From AP-15 sp963737145 (lineage in GTDB: Bacteria > Pseudomonadota > Alphaproteobacteria > ATCC43930 > CGMCC-115725), in assembly GCA_963737145.1 (NCBI GenBank), contig CAVTRO010000002.1:186001-250000 (forward strand): a stretch of 64,000 bases of DNA, in the 5' to 3' direction. Below, piece by piece: positions 45,581 to 58,183 of the stretch. The notes under the pieces are model-generated. The model was not told the origin of the DNA, did not search any database, and saw nothing but the letters and a program-made list of their open reading frames with translations. The translations under genes were made by a program, and so were the position numbers. Within the stretch, counting starts at the first letter, position 1. Every line of letters begins with the position of its first letter.

Positions 45581-47137
45581 GACCAATGCCGGCGTGCTTT
45601 GCCCCTCGATGGCCCCGGTCGCGCGCAGCGCATCGACGACGACGCGCGGCAAGCGATGCGCCGGCAAATCGAGCTGGCGCGTATCGGGTGCGCCGCCTCG
45701 CCACACGACATAGTCGCTGCCCACTTCCTCGAAGCCAAAATGACGAAAGGCGTGCGGCAGGCTCGGCAAGTGGTCTCCGTAAAAAGCCAAAACCCCCTCG
45801 CGGTGGCGGCGTTGCAAGCCGGTCAGCAGAAGCTGCAGCATCTCATCGGATTGACGCAGCCCGTCCAGATAGCGCAACAACTCGCCGCCCCGCGGGAGGT
45901 CGATTGCGTTGAAGTGGCGCCGCAGCTCGGGATGGATCGGCGGCCCGGCTTCGCGCCAAGGGCCATGGTTGCCCATCGTGATCGCGAAGATGAAGACGCG
46001 CGGTCCTTCGGCATCGAGGACCCTGAGCACGTGGTTTGCCAGGTCCGGATCGGAGTAATAGGGGGGACGCCGCGAACCGCCGAGGGTCTCGATGCCGAGG
46101 AACGTTTCGAACCCCAACGCCGGCAGCGTCAAATCGCGCCGGAAGAAGCTGCGGTCGAACGGGTGCAGGCAGACGGTGCGGTACCCCTGGCTGCGCAAGT
46201 GCCAGACGAGCGAGGCGATCGGCACGCGCGCGAAGGCGTGGTAGGGATTGAAGCGATCGTAGCCGAGCTCGCTTTCCGGGATCCCGGTCAGCACCGCGAA
46301 TTCGGCCCGCATCGTGTTGGCGCCCCAGCCCGGGACGTGCAGCCGGCCGAAGGTCCCGCCGATGCCGCAACAGGCGTCGAACCCCGACAATAATGCCTGC
46401 GGGATCATCGGCGACAACCGGCGGGCGTCAAAGAACAATTCGCATTGCACTAAAATGAGCGGAACCGCGGGCTGACGGCGAGACCGGCCGATCGCGGGCG
46501 CCGGTTGCGGCGCGTGACGGGCGCGCCGCGCGCCGCGCTCGGCCCTCGCGATCACACCGTAGGTCAGCACCATCGCGAAGGGCCCCAATGTCGCGGCATC
46601 TCTGAACGGCTCCCCCGTGGCGCCGAACTCGCGCAGCGACGCCGCCACTACACCGAGCGCCGGCTCGCGCGAGATGAGCCAGATTCCCGCTACGATCAGC
46701 CCGCCATAGACCAGAAGCAGCAGCCGATCGGGCTCCCACAGCGCTGGTTCAAAGGAAAGCAGGGCGATGCACAGAGCGACTGTTGCAGCCGCGCCGCCGA
46801 TCACCAGCGCCGGCCCGGCGAAAGGCAGGTAGAGCTGCGGGTGCGTGAAAACATAGCGCAGCTCGGACATTTCGGAAAACACCACCGGCTCGCGCAACAC
46901 CTCTCGTTTGGTGCGATCGGCTAACGCGAAACCGGCGCCGAGAGACATCAGCAGCGCGCCGGTGAAAATCGGGCGTCCCGTTGCGGTCAGTGCTAAGCTC
47001 CCCGCCAACAGCACCGGGAGAAGATCCAGAAGAAGAGCGGGTGCGCCATCGGCACGAGCTTTGGCGACGCGCCGCGGCAGCAGCCATGCGCCAAGCGCTA
47101 GCACACAGCCTACTGCGATATGCAGCGCTTCGCTCAT
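45569..47137 (-). CDS. Sulfatase/LTA synthase-fold membrane protein (RkpI-like)
   Basis: The 522-residue protein has five or six N-terminal hydrophobic helices and a C-terminal alkaline-phosphatase-superfamily domain (LILVQCELFFDARRLSP, GGTFGRLHVPGWGANTMRAE with the nucleophile Thr, DRSFFRRDLTLPALGF, MGNHGP, FYGDHLPSLP). The set with an SDR and a KpsC-like gene beside it matches rkpI of the Sinorhizobium rkp-1 region, where these proteins are needed for K-antigen. It may modify the polysaccharide or its carrier. The last codons lie in the 15-base repeat. Confidence 0.85.
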   Translation of the reverse strand: MSEALHIAVGCVLALGAWLLPRRVAKARADGAPALLLDLLPVLLAGSLALTATGRPIFTGALLMSLGAGFALADRTKREVLREPVVFSEMSELRYVFTHPQLYLPFAGPALVIGGAAATVALCIALLSFEPALWEPDRLLLLVYGGLIVAGIWLISREPALGVVAASLREFGATGEPFRDAATLGPFAMVLTYGVIARAERGARRARHAPQPAPAIGRSRRQPAVPLILVQCELFFDARRLSPMIPQALLSGFDACCGIGGTFGRLHVPGWGANTMRAEFAVLTGIPESELGYDRFNPYHAFARVPIASLVWHLRSQGYRTVCLHPFDRSFFRRDLTLPALGFETFLGIETLGGSRRPPYYSDPDLANHVLRVLDAEGPRVFIFAITMGNHGPWREAGPPIHPELRRHFNAIDLPRGGELLRYLDGLRQSDEMLQLLLTGLQRRHREGVLAFYGDHLPSLPHAFRHFGFEEVGSDYVVWRGGAPDTRQLDLPAHRLPRVVVDALRATGAIEGQSTPALVTAR

Positions 47138-47144
47138 CGCGTGA

Positions 47145-47924
47145 TCACGGCGAGTGAATTTGGAAGCGATACCGGCGCAAGATCGCGTCCCCTATGAAAG
47201 CGGGCGCGACGTCGCAAAATTGCAGACCGAGCACCAGCGGCCACGGAAAAGCGACGCGCCGCCGCCCGCGATCGATCCCACGCTTGACGATCCGAGCCGC
47301 GGTCTCGCCGCTGAACAGAAACGGCGTCGGCCCGTCAAACCGATCGGTCATCGGCGAATCGAAAAATCCCGGACAAACCACGGTCACACCGATGCGATGA
47401 ATTTCGAGGCGGGGCCGTAAGGCCTCGGCGTAGGCGCGCAGCCCAGCTTTGCTCGCGCAATACCCCGGGCTGTAGGGAAGTCCGCGGTAAGCGGCTATCG
47501 ACGCGACCGCGGCGATGCGGCCGCGTCTGCGCGCGCACAGCGCCGGCAGTAGCGGCTCGACGGTGTTGATCGCGCCGAGCAGGTTCACGCCGATCTGCCG
47601 CGCTGCTGTTTCGGCGCCCTCCGAGGGGCTGTCGGGGTCGGGGCCCGCCGAGGTGCCGGCATTCGCAATCAACAAATCGATCGGGTGCCGACCATCAAAC
47701 TCCCGCAGCCATGACGCCATGGCAGGGGCATCGGTCACGTCTATTATGGCCGTGTTCACCGTTGCCCCCCGTGCTTCACAGGCGCGCGCCGTGGCCTCGA
47801 GCCGCTGCCGATCGCGGCCATGGAGGCCGAGCGCGACGTGCGGCGCGGCATAGGCTTTCGCCAGCGACGCGCCCAGCCCGCTCGAAGCGCCCGTAATAAT
47901 TACGACGCTGAAGGGTGCGCGCAT
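47145..47924 (-). CDS. SDR protein, RkpH-like
   Basis: The 259-residue SDR has the motif TGASSGLGAS at the N-terminus, the Asn/Ala-Gly in LIANAGTSAGP, the catalytic Ser in VASIAAYRG and the Tyr/Lys in YCASKAGLRAYAEAL. RFQIHSP ends the protein. Its place between the rkpI-like and kpsC genes matches rkpH of Sinorhizobium, whose product is needed for K-antigen synthesis. It begins 42 bases after kpsC. Its reaction on the sugar or lipid substrate is not known. Confidence 0.86.
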   Translation of the reverse strand: MRAPFSVVIITGASSGLGASLAKAYAAPHVALGLHGRDRQRLEATARACEARGATVNTAIIDVTDAPAMASWLREFDGRHPIDLLIANAGTSAGPDPDSPSEGAETAARQIGVNLLGAINTVEPLLPALCARRRGRIAAVASIAAYRGLPYSPGYCASKAGLRAYAEALRPRLEIHRIGVTVVCPGFFDSPMTDRFDGPTPFLFSGETAARIVKRGIDRGRRRVAFPWPLVLGLQFCDVAPAFIGDAILRRYRFQIHSP

Positions 47925-47966
47925 CCCCGCTTTCCTAGAACCAGCGATGTCCTGAACTCGTCACGA

Positions 47967-50105
<2,139 letters not shown>

Positions 50106-50319
50106 CCCGATGATCGCGTCGGTCTAAACGTTCTTGCCGTGATGTCGGTAACTGTTGACAATCCGCCGGGCGCTGTCCACGAAAATCACGCTGCGGCGCA
50201 ATACCCGACAGCTGCTGGAGAATGCGCGGAACGCGTATCCGCAGGATAAGGGACCCTAATGGTGCAACAAATACCCGCGGCAGGCGATCGCGCCGGCGCA
50301 CGGAAAAGTTCGGTTTGAA

Positions 50320-51669
50320 ATGACGGCGATACCATTCGCTTCGGGTGCGGGAACCCAGCGCATCATCTTCGACGGCCTGAACCTCTCGCTGGCGAGGGGG
50401 ACAGGCATTGCGACATACACGCGCATGTTGACCCGTGCCGCGCATGATCTCGGCCATGAGGTCGGCGTCCTCTACAGCACGCCGTTCACGCCGGCGAAAG
50501 ATCGGCTGCTGCGCGAGATCGCGTTTTTCGACGAGAAGCGGCCGAGCATGTCCGGAAAGCGAAAGCTGACCTTGCGGCGGGCCCTCAACCACGCCATCGA
50601 CCAGACGCGGTACCATCTGCCCGTCAAGCCGTTGCCGGTCGAATTTACCGGCACCGTTGTCGCCCGGGAATTCAAGCGCACACTTGACGCCCATGATCGG
50701 GTTTTTATCGCCCGCAATCTTTTCGCGAACGCACGGACTTATTTTTCGCGCACCAAGGCATTCGTCAACCTTGCGTTCGAGCCGCGGCCGGATATCCTGC
50801 ATTGCACCTATCCGCTGCCTCTGCGGGTCAAATCGGCGCGCAACGTTTACACCATCCACGATCTCGTCCCGCTGCGGCTGCCGTTCACGACTGAAGACAA
50901 CAAGCGGCAGCTTTTTCGCCTGCTCAAAAAGATCGCCAAGGAGGCGGACCATATTGTCACCGTTTCCGAAAACTCGAAGCGCGACATCATCGAGCTGCTC
51001 GGCGTCGAGGAGAGCCGCATCTCGAACACCTATCAGACTGTCGATTTTCCTCGCGAATGGATCGAGCGGCCGGCGGCGGCGGTCGCCAACCAGCTGGAAG
51101 GACATTTTGGCCTCGGCTTGGACGAATACCTGCTGTTTTACGGAGCATTGGAACCCAAAAAAAATGTCCGGCGTTTGATCGATGCCTATTTGGCCGCAGA
51201 CGTCGATGTGCCTTTGGTGCTCGTCGTCGCGGGGGGGTGGCAAAACGACGCCGAATTGCGGCTGCTCGCCGAACAGAATGCGTGCCGGGGGGCGCAGAAG
51301 CGTTCCGGGCGCGGCATCCACCGGCTCGATTACGTGAGCTTTGCGTCGCTGGCGACATTGATCCGGGGGGCGCGGGCCGTCATCTTTCCGTCGCTCTACG
51401 AGGGTTTCGGCCTGCCGGTGCTCGAGTCGATGGTGCTCGGTACGCCAGTCGTCGCGTCACGCGAATCGGCGTTGCCTGAGGTCGCCGGCGAGGCTGCCCT
51501 TCTGGTGGACCCTTACGACACCGATCAGATTGCCCAGGCGATCGCGGCGATCGTCAGTGACGGGGATTTGCGTGCCGAACTCGCGCGCCGCGGGCCGTTG
51601 CAAGCCGCAAAATTTTCTGTCGAGCGCTACCGCGAGCGGGTCGCGGAAGTCTACGCGGCGCTGCGTTGA
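50320..51669 (+). CDS. Family 4 glycosyltransferase (GT-B)
   Basis: The 449-residue retaining transferase has the N-terminal domain (RIIFDGLNLSLARGTGIATY, HCTYPLPLRVKSARNVYTIH) and the C-terminal nucleotide-sugar domain (LFYGALEPKKNVRRLIDAYL, FPSLYEGFGLPVLESMVLGT with the EX7E pair). It probably adds one sugar of the capsule repeat unit. It lies divergent from kpsC, 214 bases away, and likely shares a promoter region with it. Confidence 0.92.
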   Translation: MTAIPFASGAGTQRIIFDGLNLSLARGTGIATYTRMLTRAAHDLGHEVGVLYSTPFTPAKDRLLREIAFFDEKRPSMSGKRKLTLRRALNHAIDQTRYHLPVKPLPVEFTGTVVAREFKRTLDAHDRVFIARNLFANARTYFSRTKAFVNLAFEPRPDILHCTYPLPLRVKSARNVYTIHDLVPLRLPFTTEDNKRQLFRLLKKIAKEADHIVTVSENSKRDIIELLGVEESRISNTYQTVDFPREWIERPAAAVANQLEGHFGLGLDEYLLFYGALEPKKNVRRLIDAYLAADVDVPLVLVVAGGWQNDAELRLLAEQNACRGAQKRSGRGIHRLDYVSFASLATLIRGARAVIFPSLYEGFGLPVLESMVLGTPVVASRESALPEVAGEAALLVDPYDTDQIAQAIAAIVSDGDLRAELARRGPLQAAKFSVERYRERVAEVYAALR

Positions 51670-51843
51670 AACGCCGCGGCGTAAAGCGCATGATTAAAAA
51701 GCGGGGTGTTCTACGGTTTCATTCTCATTGCCAGGAGGTTACAGTAGCGGCTTCTGCCGGGGCAATGCCTCGCTCCGACGGTTGCCTTTTGCTGGACAAA
51801 ATCGGCTGATCAGCTTTGTCTCAAGGTCACTCTGGTGTTCCAA

Positions 51844-53041
51844 ATGGCAGAAATCCGACAACTCGATAGAGTTCAGCCGCTCGGCCGCGCCGCCGTGGCC
51901 GATGCCGCGACGGCCCCGCCGCGCAGCGTGCCTCGAGTTCCGGCGGCTCTCCCGAGCCTTCAACGTATGGTTATGGGGAATTGTCGGCCTGCCGACGCTG
52001 ATCGCCGGCGTCTATTACTTTGCGGTCGCCTCGGACCTCTACCTGTCGGAGGCCAGATTTATCGTCCGTAGCCCGAAACAGGTACAGACGAGTGGGATCG
52101 GTGCGCTGCTTCAATCAACGGGGTTGAGCCGCGCGGCGGAAGACACCAGCGCCGTCCAAGACTTTATCATGTCGCGTGATGCTGTCCGCGAGCTCGAGCA
52201 GAAAGATGACCTGAGGGCAGTTTTCAGCCGGCCGGAAGGCGATTTCGTCACGCGGTTTCCGGGTATCCTGTTTTGGCGCAAGGATTTCGAGGCTCTGTAC
52301 TCGCGCTATGAGCATTTCGTCTCCGTCGAAACGGACACCGGCACCGGTGTGACCGCGCTTCGGGTCAAAGCTTACCGGCCGGAGGACGCCCATAAGCTCG
52401 CCAGCGCGCTTCTGAACTATAGCGAGCAGCTGATCAACGATCTCAACGAGCGGGCGCGCCGAGACGCCCTCGACACCGCGCGCCGCGAGGTCGATGGCGC
52501 GGAGCAGCGGATTGCGGAGATTCAGACCGAGCTGACGGCCTATCGCGTCAAGCAGAAGATGCTCGACCCAAAATCGGCGTCATCGGGTGTGTTGGAGCTG
52601 CTCGGGCAAATGAACGCGGCCCAGGCGAACGCCCGCGCGCAACTCGGCGAGCTCCTCAACAATTCGCCGAGCAGTCCGCAGATCCCGCTGGTCAGGACGC
52701 GCATCGCCTCGCTCGATAAGCTGATCGCAGAAGAACGCGCGAAACTGAGCGGCGAAAGCGGTTCGGTCGTCTCGACGCTGACCGAATACGAACGCCTGAA
52801 TACGCAGCACGAACTCGCCGAAAAGGCGCTGGCGTCGGCGTTTACCTCGCTGGAGGCGGCCCGCATCGAAGCGCAGCGGCAACAGCTCTACCTCGAGACC
52901 ATTGCGCAGCCGAACCTTGCGGATTACCCGCTTTTCCCGAAGCGGATCGTCTCTTTTATCACGGTTGTCGCCACCTGCATGCTCGTTTACGGACTGGCTT
53001 GGCTGCTTGTCGCGAACGTCCGCGAGCATTCCGCCGCCTAG
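51844..53041 (+). CDS. kpsE: Capsule export inner-membrane protein KpsE/CtrB-type
   Basis: This is a polysaccharide co-polymerase. An N-terminal helix (WLWGIVGLPTLIAGVYYFAV) is followed by the periplasmic part ASDLYLSEARFIVRSPKQVQ, a coiled-coil core, and a C-terminal helix (VSFITVVATCMLVYGLAWLL) that anchors it. It links KpsM/T to the outer-membrane exporter. The N-terminal text MAEIRQLDRVQPLGRAAVAD lies in another frame from ATG 51844, so a shift near 51930 may have broken the start; an upstream start at 51728 in the main frame is the other option. Confidence 0.88.
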
Positions 53042-53055
53042 CATTCGCTCGGACA

Positions 53056-53838
53056 ATGCGTGACTTCGGGGAAAATCTTGCTACCCAATGGCGGGTTGTC
53101 GGCGCCCTTCTGATACGCGAAATTTATACGCGATTTGGTCGAGAGGGTCTTGGTTTTGGCTGGATCCTGCTCGAGCCTCTGATCTTTGCCATACCGGTCT
53201 TGTTGCTTTGGTCGGTGGTGAGGGCTCCGTACGAGTACGGGGTGCCTATGATGCCGCTTCTCTGGAGCGGTTACCTGCCGCTTTTGCTGTTCCGGCACGT
53301 CGGCGCCCGGATGCTGCTATTTGTTCGGGTCAATGCGGGCCTACTGTACCACAGGCAGGTCACGATATTTGATATCTTCCTTGCTCGCTTCCTGCTTGAG
53401 ATCGCCTCCAATCTGGCGGCTCTCGTCGCATCATTCGCCTTGTTCTACAGTATCGGATTTGTGGATCTGCCGCGCGACTTGCCCATGTTTTATCTGGGCT
53501 ACCTTTTTATGATCTGGTGGTCGGCAGCGGTGGGGCTGATCATCGGCGGCATCAGCGAGCGCACGGAATGGGCAGAGAAAGTATGGCAACCATATTCCTA
53601 TCTATACATTTTTTTCTCGGGGTTCTTTCTTATGGCGGGATGGCTGCCCAAGCACATACGCAGCTGGGCGCTGCTGCAACCGTCCTTTCAGGCTTATGAA
53701 ATGATCCGAGGAGGAATGTTCGGCGACGCGGTCAAGACGTATGGCGACCCGGCCTATACCAGCTTGGCTCTCGCAGTCTTGACCTTCATAGGGTTGCTGC
53801 TGATGCGCGAAAGCCGGAAATACGTCGTTGCGGAATGA
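53056..53838 (+). CDS. kpsM: Capsule ABC transporter permease KpsM
   Basis: The 260-residue ABC-2-type permease has six predicted helices (LIFAIPVLLLWSVV, LLFRHVGARMLLFVRVNAGL, LVASFALFYSIGFV, GLIIGGISERTEWAEKVWQP, YIFFSGFFLMAGWLP, LALAVLTFIGLLL). WLPKHIRSWALLQPSFQAYE is typical of KpsM/CtrC/BexB. ATG 53056 fits the family start (MRDFGENLATQWRVVGALLI). It transports the lipid-linked capsule with KpsT. Its stop overlaps the kpsT ATG. Confidence 0.95.
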   Translation: MRDFGENLATQWRVVGALLIREIYTRFGREGLGFGWILLEPLIFAIPVLLLWSVVRAPYEYGVPMMPLLWSGYLPLLLFRHVGARMLLFVRVNAGLLYHRQVTIFDIFLARFLLEIASNLAALVASFALFYSIGFVDLPRDLPMFYLGYLFMIWWSAAVGLIIGGISERTEWAEKVWQPYSYLYIFFSGFFLMAGWLPKHIRSWALLQPSFQAYEMIRGGMFGDAVKTYGDPAYTSLALAVLTFIGLLLMRESRKYVVAE

Positions 53839-54482
53839 TCGAAGCGGTCAACCTAACCAAGGAGTACCGCACCGAGGGGCGCGTTCACCGCGCCGTCAGC
53901 GGCGTGTCGTTTAGCGTGGCCAGAGGGGAAAAGCTGGCGGTGCTCGGCCGCAACGGCGCCGGCAAATCGACGCTGATACGGCTGCTCGGCCGGGTCGAGC
54001 TACCGACCAGCGGCACCATCCAACAAACCATGTCCGTGTCGTGGCCGCTCGCGCTGCAGGGTGGTTTTCAGGGCAGCCTGACCGGCAACGACAACATGCG
54101 GTTTATCGCGCGGATCTACAATAAACCATTCGATGATATAAAGGCGTATGTCGAAGACTTCGCTGAGCTCGGAACCTATTTGTCGGAGCCAGTCAGAATC
54201 TATTCGATCGGAATGCGGGCCCGTTTCGCTTTTGCCTTGTCGCTGGCCATCGATTTCGACTGCTACCTGATTGACGAGGTCATCGCCGCGGGCGATCAAC
54301 GCTTCCAGCGCCGCTCACACGAAGAACTGTTCGAAAAACGGGCCGATCGCACCCTTATCCTCGCCTCTCATATGGGCGATGTGATCAAATCTTATTGTTC
54401 GCGTGCGCTGCTCATGCATCACGGGCGGGCTAACCTCTTCGACGACATCGACTTGGCACTGCAGGTTTACAACGATCTATAG
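53835..54482 (+). CDS. kpsT: Capsule ABC transporter ATPase KpsT
   Basis: The 215-residue ATPase powers capsule export. Walker A is GRNGAGKST, the signature helix is in RIYSIGMRARFAFALSLAID, and Walker B is DCYLIDEVIAAGD. The short length and the SMSWPLALQGGFQGSLTGN-like middle fit KpsT/CtrD. Translation is coupled to kpsM through ATGA. After this gene the next one is on the other strand. Confidence 0.95.
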   Translation: MIEAVNLTKEYRTEGRVHRAVSGVSFSVARGEKLAVLGRNGAGKSTLIRLLGRVELPTSGTIQQTMSVSWPLALQGGFQGSLTGNDNMRFIARIYNKPFDDIKAYVEDFAELGTYLSEPVRIYSIGMRARFAFALSLAIDFDCYLIDEVIAAGDQRFQRRSHEELFEKRADRTLILASHMGDVIKSYCSRALLMHHGRANLFDDIDLALQVYNDL

Positions 54483-54543
54483 AACGGGCAGAACCTGCCC
54501 CTTGCTTTGGCAAATGGCTGAGGCGTGGCTTTTTTTCAGGAAA

Positions 54544-56587
54544 TTAGACGAATTCCATAACGGTGCGAAAAACCTCCTCCGGCGAGATATTGGTAATGCA
54601 GGCAAACCCCTTCCCACATTCTTCGGGATCATAAAAGATATTGCAACCGGCACAGGGGACACGACGGCTGATAATGTACGCCGTTATTCTCGTGCCCCCA
54701 TTCGTTCCAGTTCTGCCGTGCGAGAAACAAGTTCACGACATTGGTGCCGCGTAGGGACGCGACATGTCCAGGACCGGAATCGTTGCCAACAAACACTGTA
54801 CAGAACGAAAGAAACGCATCGAAATCGTCGAAGGGCAGCCGCTTGTCTAGAATTTGGAAACGGCTGTTGGCCGCGAGCACAGCAGGCAAGCTGAGGCGCG
54901 TCGCCGGATCATCAGTCATCATGACTACCTTCAGACTCGTATTATCGAGGATCATTGAAGCCAGTTTGTCATAGTGCGGCCATTCCTTGAACTTTAGGCG
55001 AGCGCCGGTATGCATCACGACAAATTGGTCCTTCGCGGCCAAACCATAAGGGACCAGCCGGTCCCGGCTGAGGTCGGTCCTTTTTACGATTTGCGAGCAG
55101 TCGCCCAATAGCGCGCCAAACCACTCAATAAAGCCCAACATCTGCCTCGAATGGGAAATCTCTGAACCCACACTCATAGTATCTCGCGTAACGCTCTCGA
55201 ACGTAGCATTCAGCCATGGACACTGATCGTCCTTGAAGCCGACCAAATAACGGGCACCTGATAACAACAAGAGTGGTCGCGATGGGTGACTAGAGGCTAA
55301 ATCCATGGCGACATCAAAATTGTATGACTCCAATTGCCGCCGCAACTCATGCTGTTTTTTTAACGGCATGACCCTTTTCCGTTCCCATTCATCATCCGGA
55401 AAATCTATGGTAATGACCTCATCAAAAAGCTGGAGACTCTTTGCAAGCTCGGTATTCGCAAACGATAGTAACCCGACAAGACGCGCTTTGGGGAGCAATT
55501 CTCGTAGGCGGCGTAGGGCGGGAACCGAGACCACCATATCACCGATCTGATCCACCCTCAGGATCAGAATGTTTTGAAGCGGTGTTGTATCGAAGGGAGC
55601 GCGCTTGGCGCGGCGAATCATGCTCGGTCGTGAATTGATCTGATCCTCCACTGATTGATCATCGTCCCATGATATCGAAACCAACCTATCCGAAATTGGG
55701 TAATCTTCTTCGCTAAGCGGATAGCCGATTACTACTTCCTCGGAGTGGAGTCTTAGACCACCATTCTCATCCAAAAAATGTAACTCCAAATGATACAAAC
55801 CTTGACTAAATTTTGAATAGTTATACCAGACATTGAAGACATATTTTCGCCGATTTTTATCATACTTTTCGTACTTGAGAGAAAATCCTTCTGGTTTTAT
55901 GGAAAAAATCCGCAGCCCATTAATGAATCCACGAACCTCTACAATCGGCGTCGCGGAAATACAGAAACCGCGAAGCGCATCGACACCGTGAACGGTATTC
56001 CGCATACCCCAAGGAGTGCGTTCCCAAATACCAAGCCGCAGGATCGTAATCTCGTCGCCATGACCAAACAATTTGCTTTCGGGAGCCTGGGGCGCTATTT
56101 CAGGCACCAAACCTTCGAGCGCCTGCACCCAATCGGTGTCAATCGTTCCAAAAGCCGGGATGCTCTTATCAGCAACCGCTATGCTATCAGTGTTCGTGGT
56201 GCGATTTCGCCATCCCAACTGATACATTCGTGCCAGTTCAATCGCTGGTTCCGTCCAATCGGGGTCCAGTTCTAGTGCTCTCCGGTAAGCGGTCTCTGCG
56301 GCATCCAGCCTTCCGGCGGCCTTGTAAAAATGGCCAAATTGCAGCGCCAGATCCGGGTCGTTTGGTGTAAGCTCCTTCGCTTGGTTATAGTGCTGCTCGG
56401 CTCGGGATAGAATCCCAGCCTCCTTTAACATATGACCACATTGAATATGAATAGCAGCATCATCTGGTAGCAAGTGCAGGGCTTTCTCGTAGAGATAAGC
56501 AGCCTCGCGGTATTTTCCCGCATCGCGAGCGGTGTTTGCGAGGCGGACTATCTTTCTTCGCCCGCGCCTGCCAGTGAACATCATCAT
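54544..56587 (-). CDS. TPR plus family 9 glycosyltransferase protein (C-terminus frameshifted)
   Basis: The protein has a three-part layout. Residues 1-140 are TPR repeats (AAYLYEKALHLLPDDAAIHI, AEQHYNQAKELTPNDPDLAL, AAETAYRRALELDPDW). A beta-rich middle domain spans about 170-330. A GT9 (heptosyltransferase-like) domain follows, with ILILRVDQIGDMVVSVPALR and FVGNDSGPGHVASLRGTN. At 54650 (a CCCC run) the frame ends early; the next frame gives GCNIFYDPEECGKGFACITN to stop 54544. ATG 56587 follows GGAGAGG. The region is AT-richer than its neighbours, suggesting transfer. It probably transfers heptose-type sugars. Confidence 0.85.
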
Positions 56588-56689
56588 TGACCGCCTCTCC
56601 GCTCTGGAAGTCTGGAAGCACATGGAATAGGAACGGGATACCGCGGGTCAAGTCCTGCAATGGCGCACGTAATTATCAATGGGGGTTAA

Positions 56690-58171
56690 ATGCTTGCCAA
56701 AGCTTTGGACGACCTGATTTTCGCGGCAGCGGTGAGCCGCAGGCGTTACAATCACCCGTTGTCGCTTGTACCCTATCATTCGCGCGTCTACAGCATAGAC
56801 GGCGAGGACGGGATTATCGCCGAGATTTTTCGGCGCATCACCCCGGGTGATCGGCTGTTCATCGAGATCGGTACCGAAAGCGGCGTCGAGAACAATACGC
56901 GTCTGTTGCTCGAACAAGGCTGGCGCGGGGTGTGGGTCAACAGCAATTTTGGCGCTGGACGCGACATTTTTGCCGAGTTCATAAAGGCCGGGCAATTGGT
57001 TCTGATCGAGGCGTTCGTCACGGCTGAGAATATAAACGCGTTGCTCGACGACCGCGGCGTGCCCGCAGCGGTTGATTTCCTGTCATTGGATATCGACCAA
57101 AACACCTCGCATGTCTGGCGTGCGCTGAACCGGCGATCACGCGCCGCCTGCATCGAATATAACGGCTCGCTCCCGGCTTCCGTCGCATTGGAAGTGCCCT
57201 ATGACTCGCAGGGCGCGTGGGACGGCACGAATTGGTTTGGTGCCAGTCTGAAGGCGTTGGAGCACATCGCCCACGCCAAGGGAATGAGCCTCGTCGGCTG
57301 CGAATTGAGCGGCTCCAACGCGTTTTTTGTGGCGGCGCGTGAGGCGCGTCGGCGGTTTCAAAAGCCGTTCACCGCTGAAGTGCATTGGGAACCGGCACGC
57401 TACAATTATGTCCTTTCCCGTGTCGGGGGGCACGCCCCCTCGCAGACCGCGCGGCGCTGGGTCGTGCCGAAACGTGGCGTTTCAAGGGATTGTTCTGCTG
57501 GCGAGTGCGCCTCTCAGAAGAGACTCGAAACCACTCCGAAAACAACTGAGTTGTCCATCCGGGAGGCAGAGATGCAAGATAACGTCTGGGATACGAACTA
57601 TCGGGCTGGCTGGGGATCAGGCGCGGGAAGCCTCCTTAGCTCGACGGTGACCTACCGATTTATCATCGAGTCATTCATTCGGTTGAACGAAGTCCGTAGC
57701 GTTCTCGATGTCGGCTGCGGAGACTGGCAGTTTTCGAATCTGATCCCATGGGACGAGTACGGCATCTCATACCTCGGGCTCGATCTATCGAGTGTGATCG
57801 TTGAGAAGAACACAGCAGCCTTCGGCACCGAACGTCGCCGATTTAGGGTTATTCGCGAACCATCGGAGATTTTTACCCACGGACCTTTCGATCTTGTCAT
57901 TTGCAAGGACGTTTTGCAGCATACCTCGAACAACATTGCGGTTGAATATCTGGATGCATTTATCGCAGTCGGACGGCGCTCACTTGTTACGAATGACGTT
58001 TTTCCTTCAGATCGCATCAACGAAGACATCGATAACGGTAGTTACCGCGCCATAGATCTCCGAAAACCACCATTCTCGCGCAATTCGTCTATTATCGCCG
58101 AATACGTCAATTTTTCCGGAAATGACTGCTATGTCAAACACGTGCATCTGTTGATCGGTCAACCTAGCTGA
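56690..58171 (+). CDS. FkbM-like domain fused to a class I methyltransferase
   Basis: The single 493-residue frame has two parts. Residues 1-260 resemble FkbM-type methyltransferases (HSRVYSIDGEDGIIAEIFRR, IEIGTESGVENNTRLLLEQG, FLSLDIDQNTSHVWRALNRR). Residues 295-493 form a class I SAM methyltransferase (SVLDVGCGDWQFSNLIPWDE, FDLVICKDVLQHTSNNIAVE). The second part has its own ATG (57572) after GGGAGGCAG, so it may be two genes merged by loss of a stop, or a true fusion. Both would modify capsule sugars. Confidence 0.75.
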   Translation: MLAKALDDLIFAAAVSRRRYNHPLSLVPYHSRVYSIDGEDGIIAEIFRRITPGDRLFIEIGTESGVENNTRLLLEQGWRGVWVNSNFGAGRDIFAEFIKAGQLVLIEAFVTAENINALLDDRGVPAAVDFLSLDIDQNTSHVWRALNRRSRAACIEYNGSLPASVALEVPYDSQGAWDGTNWFGASLKALEHIAHAKGMSLVGCELSGSNAFFVAAREARRRFQKPFTAEVHWEPARYNYVLSRVGGHAPSQTARRWVVPKRGVSRDCSAGECASQKRLETTPKTTELSIREAEMQDNVWDTNYRAGWGSGAGSLLSSTVTYRFIIESFIRLNEVRSVLDVGCGDWQFSNLIPWDEYGISYLGLDLSSVIVEKNTAAFGTERRRFRVIREPSEIFTHGPFDLVICKDVLQHTSNNIAVEYLDAFIAVGRRSLVTNDVFPSDRINEDIDNGSYRAIDLRKPPFSRNSSIIAEYVNFSGNDCYVKHVHLLIGQPS

Positions 58172-58183
58172 GAGGCCACACAA

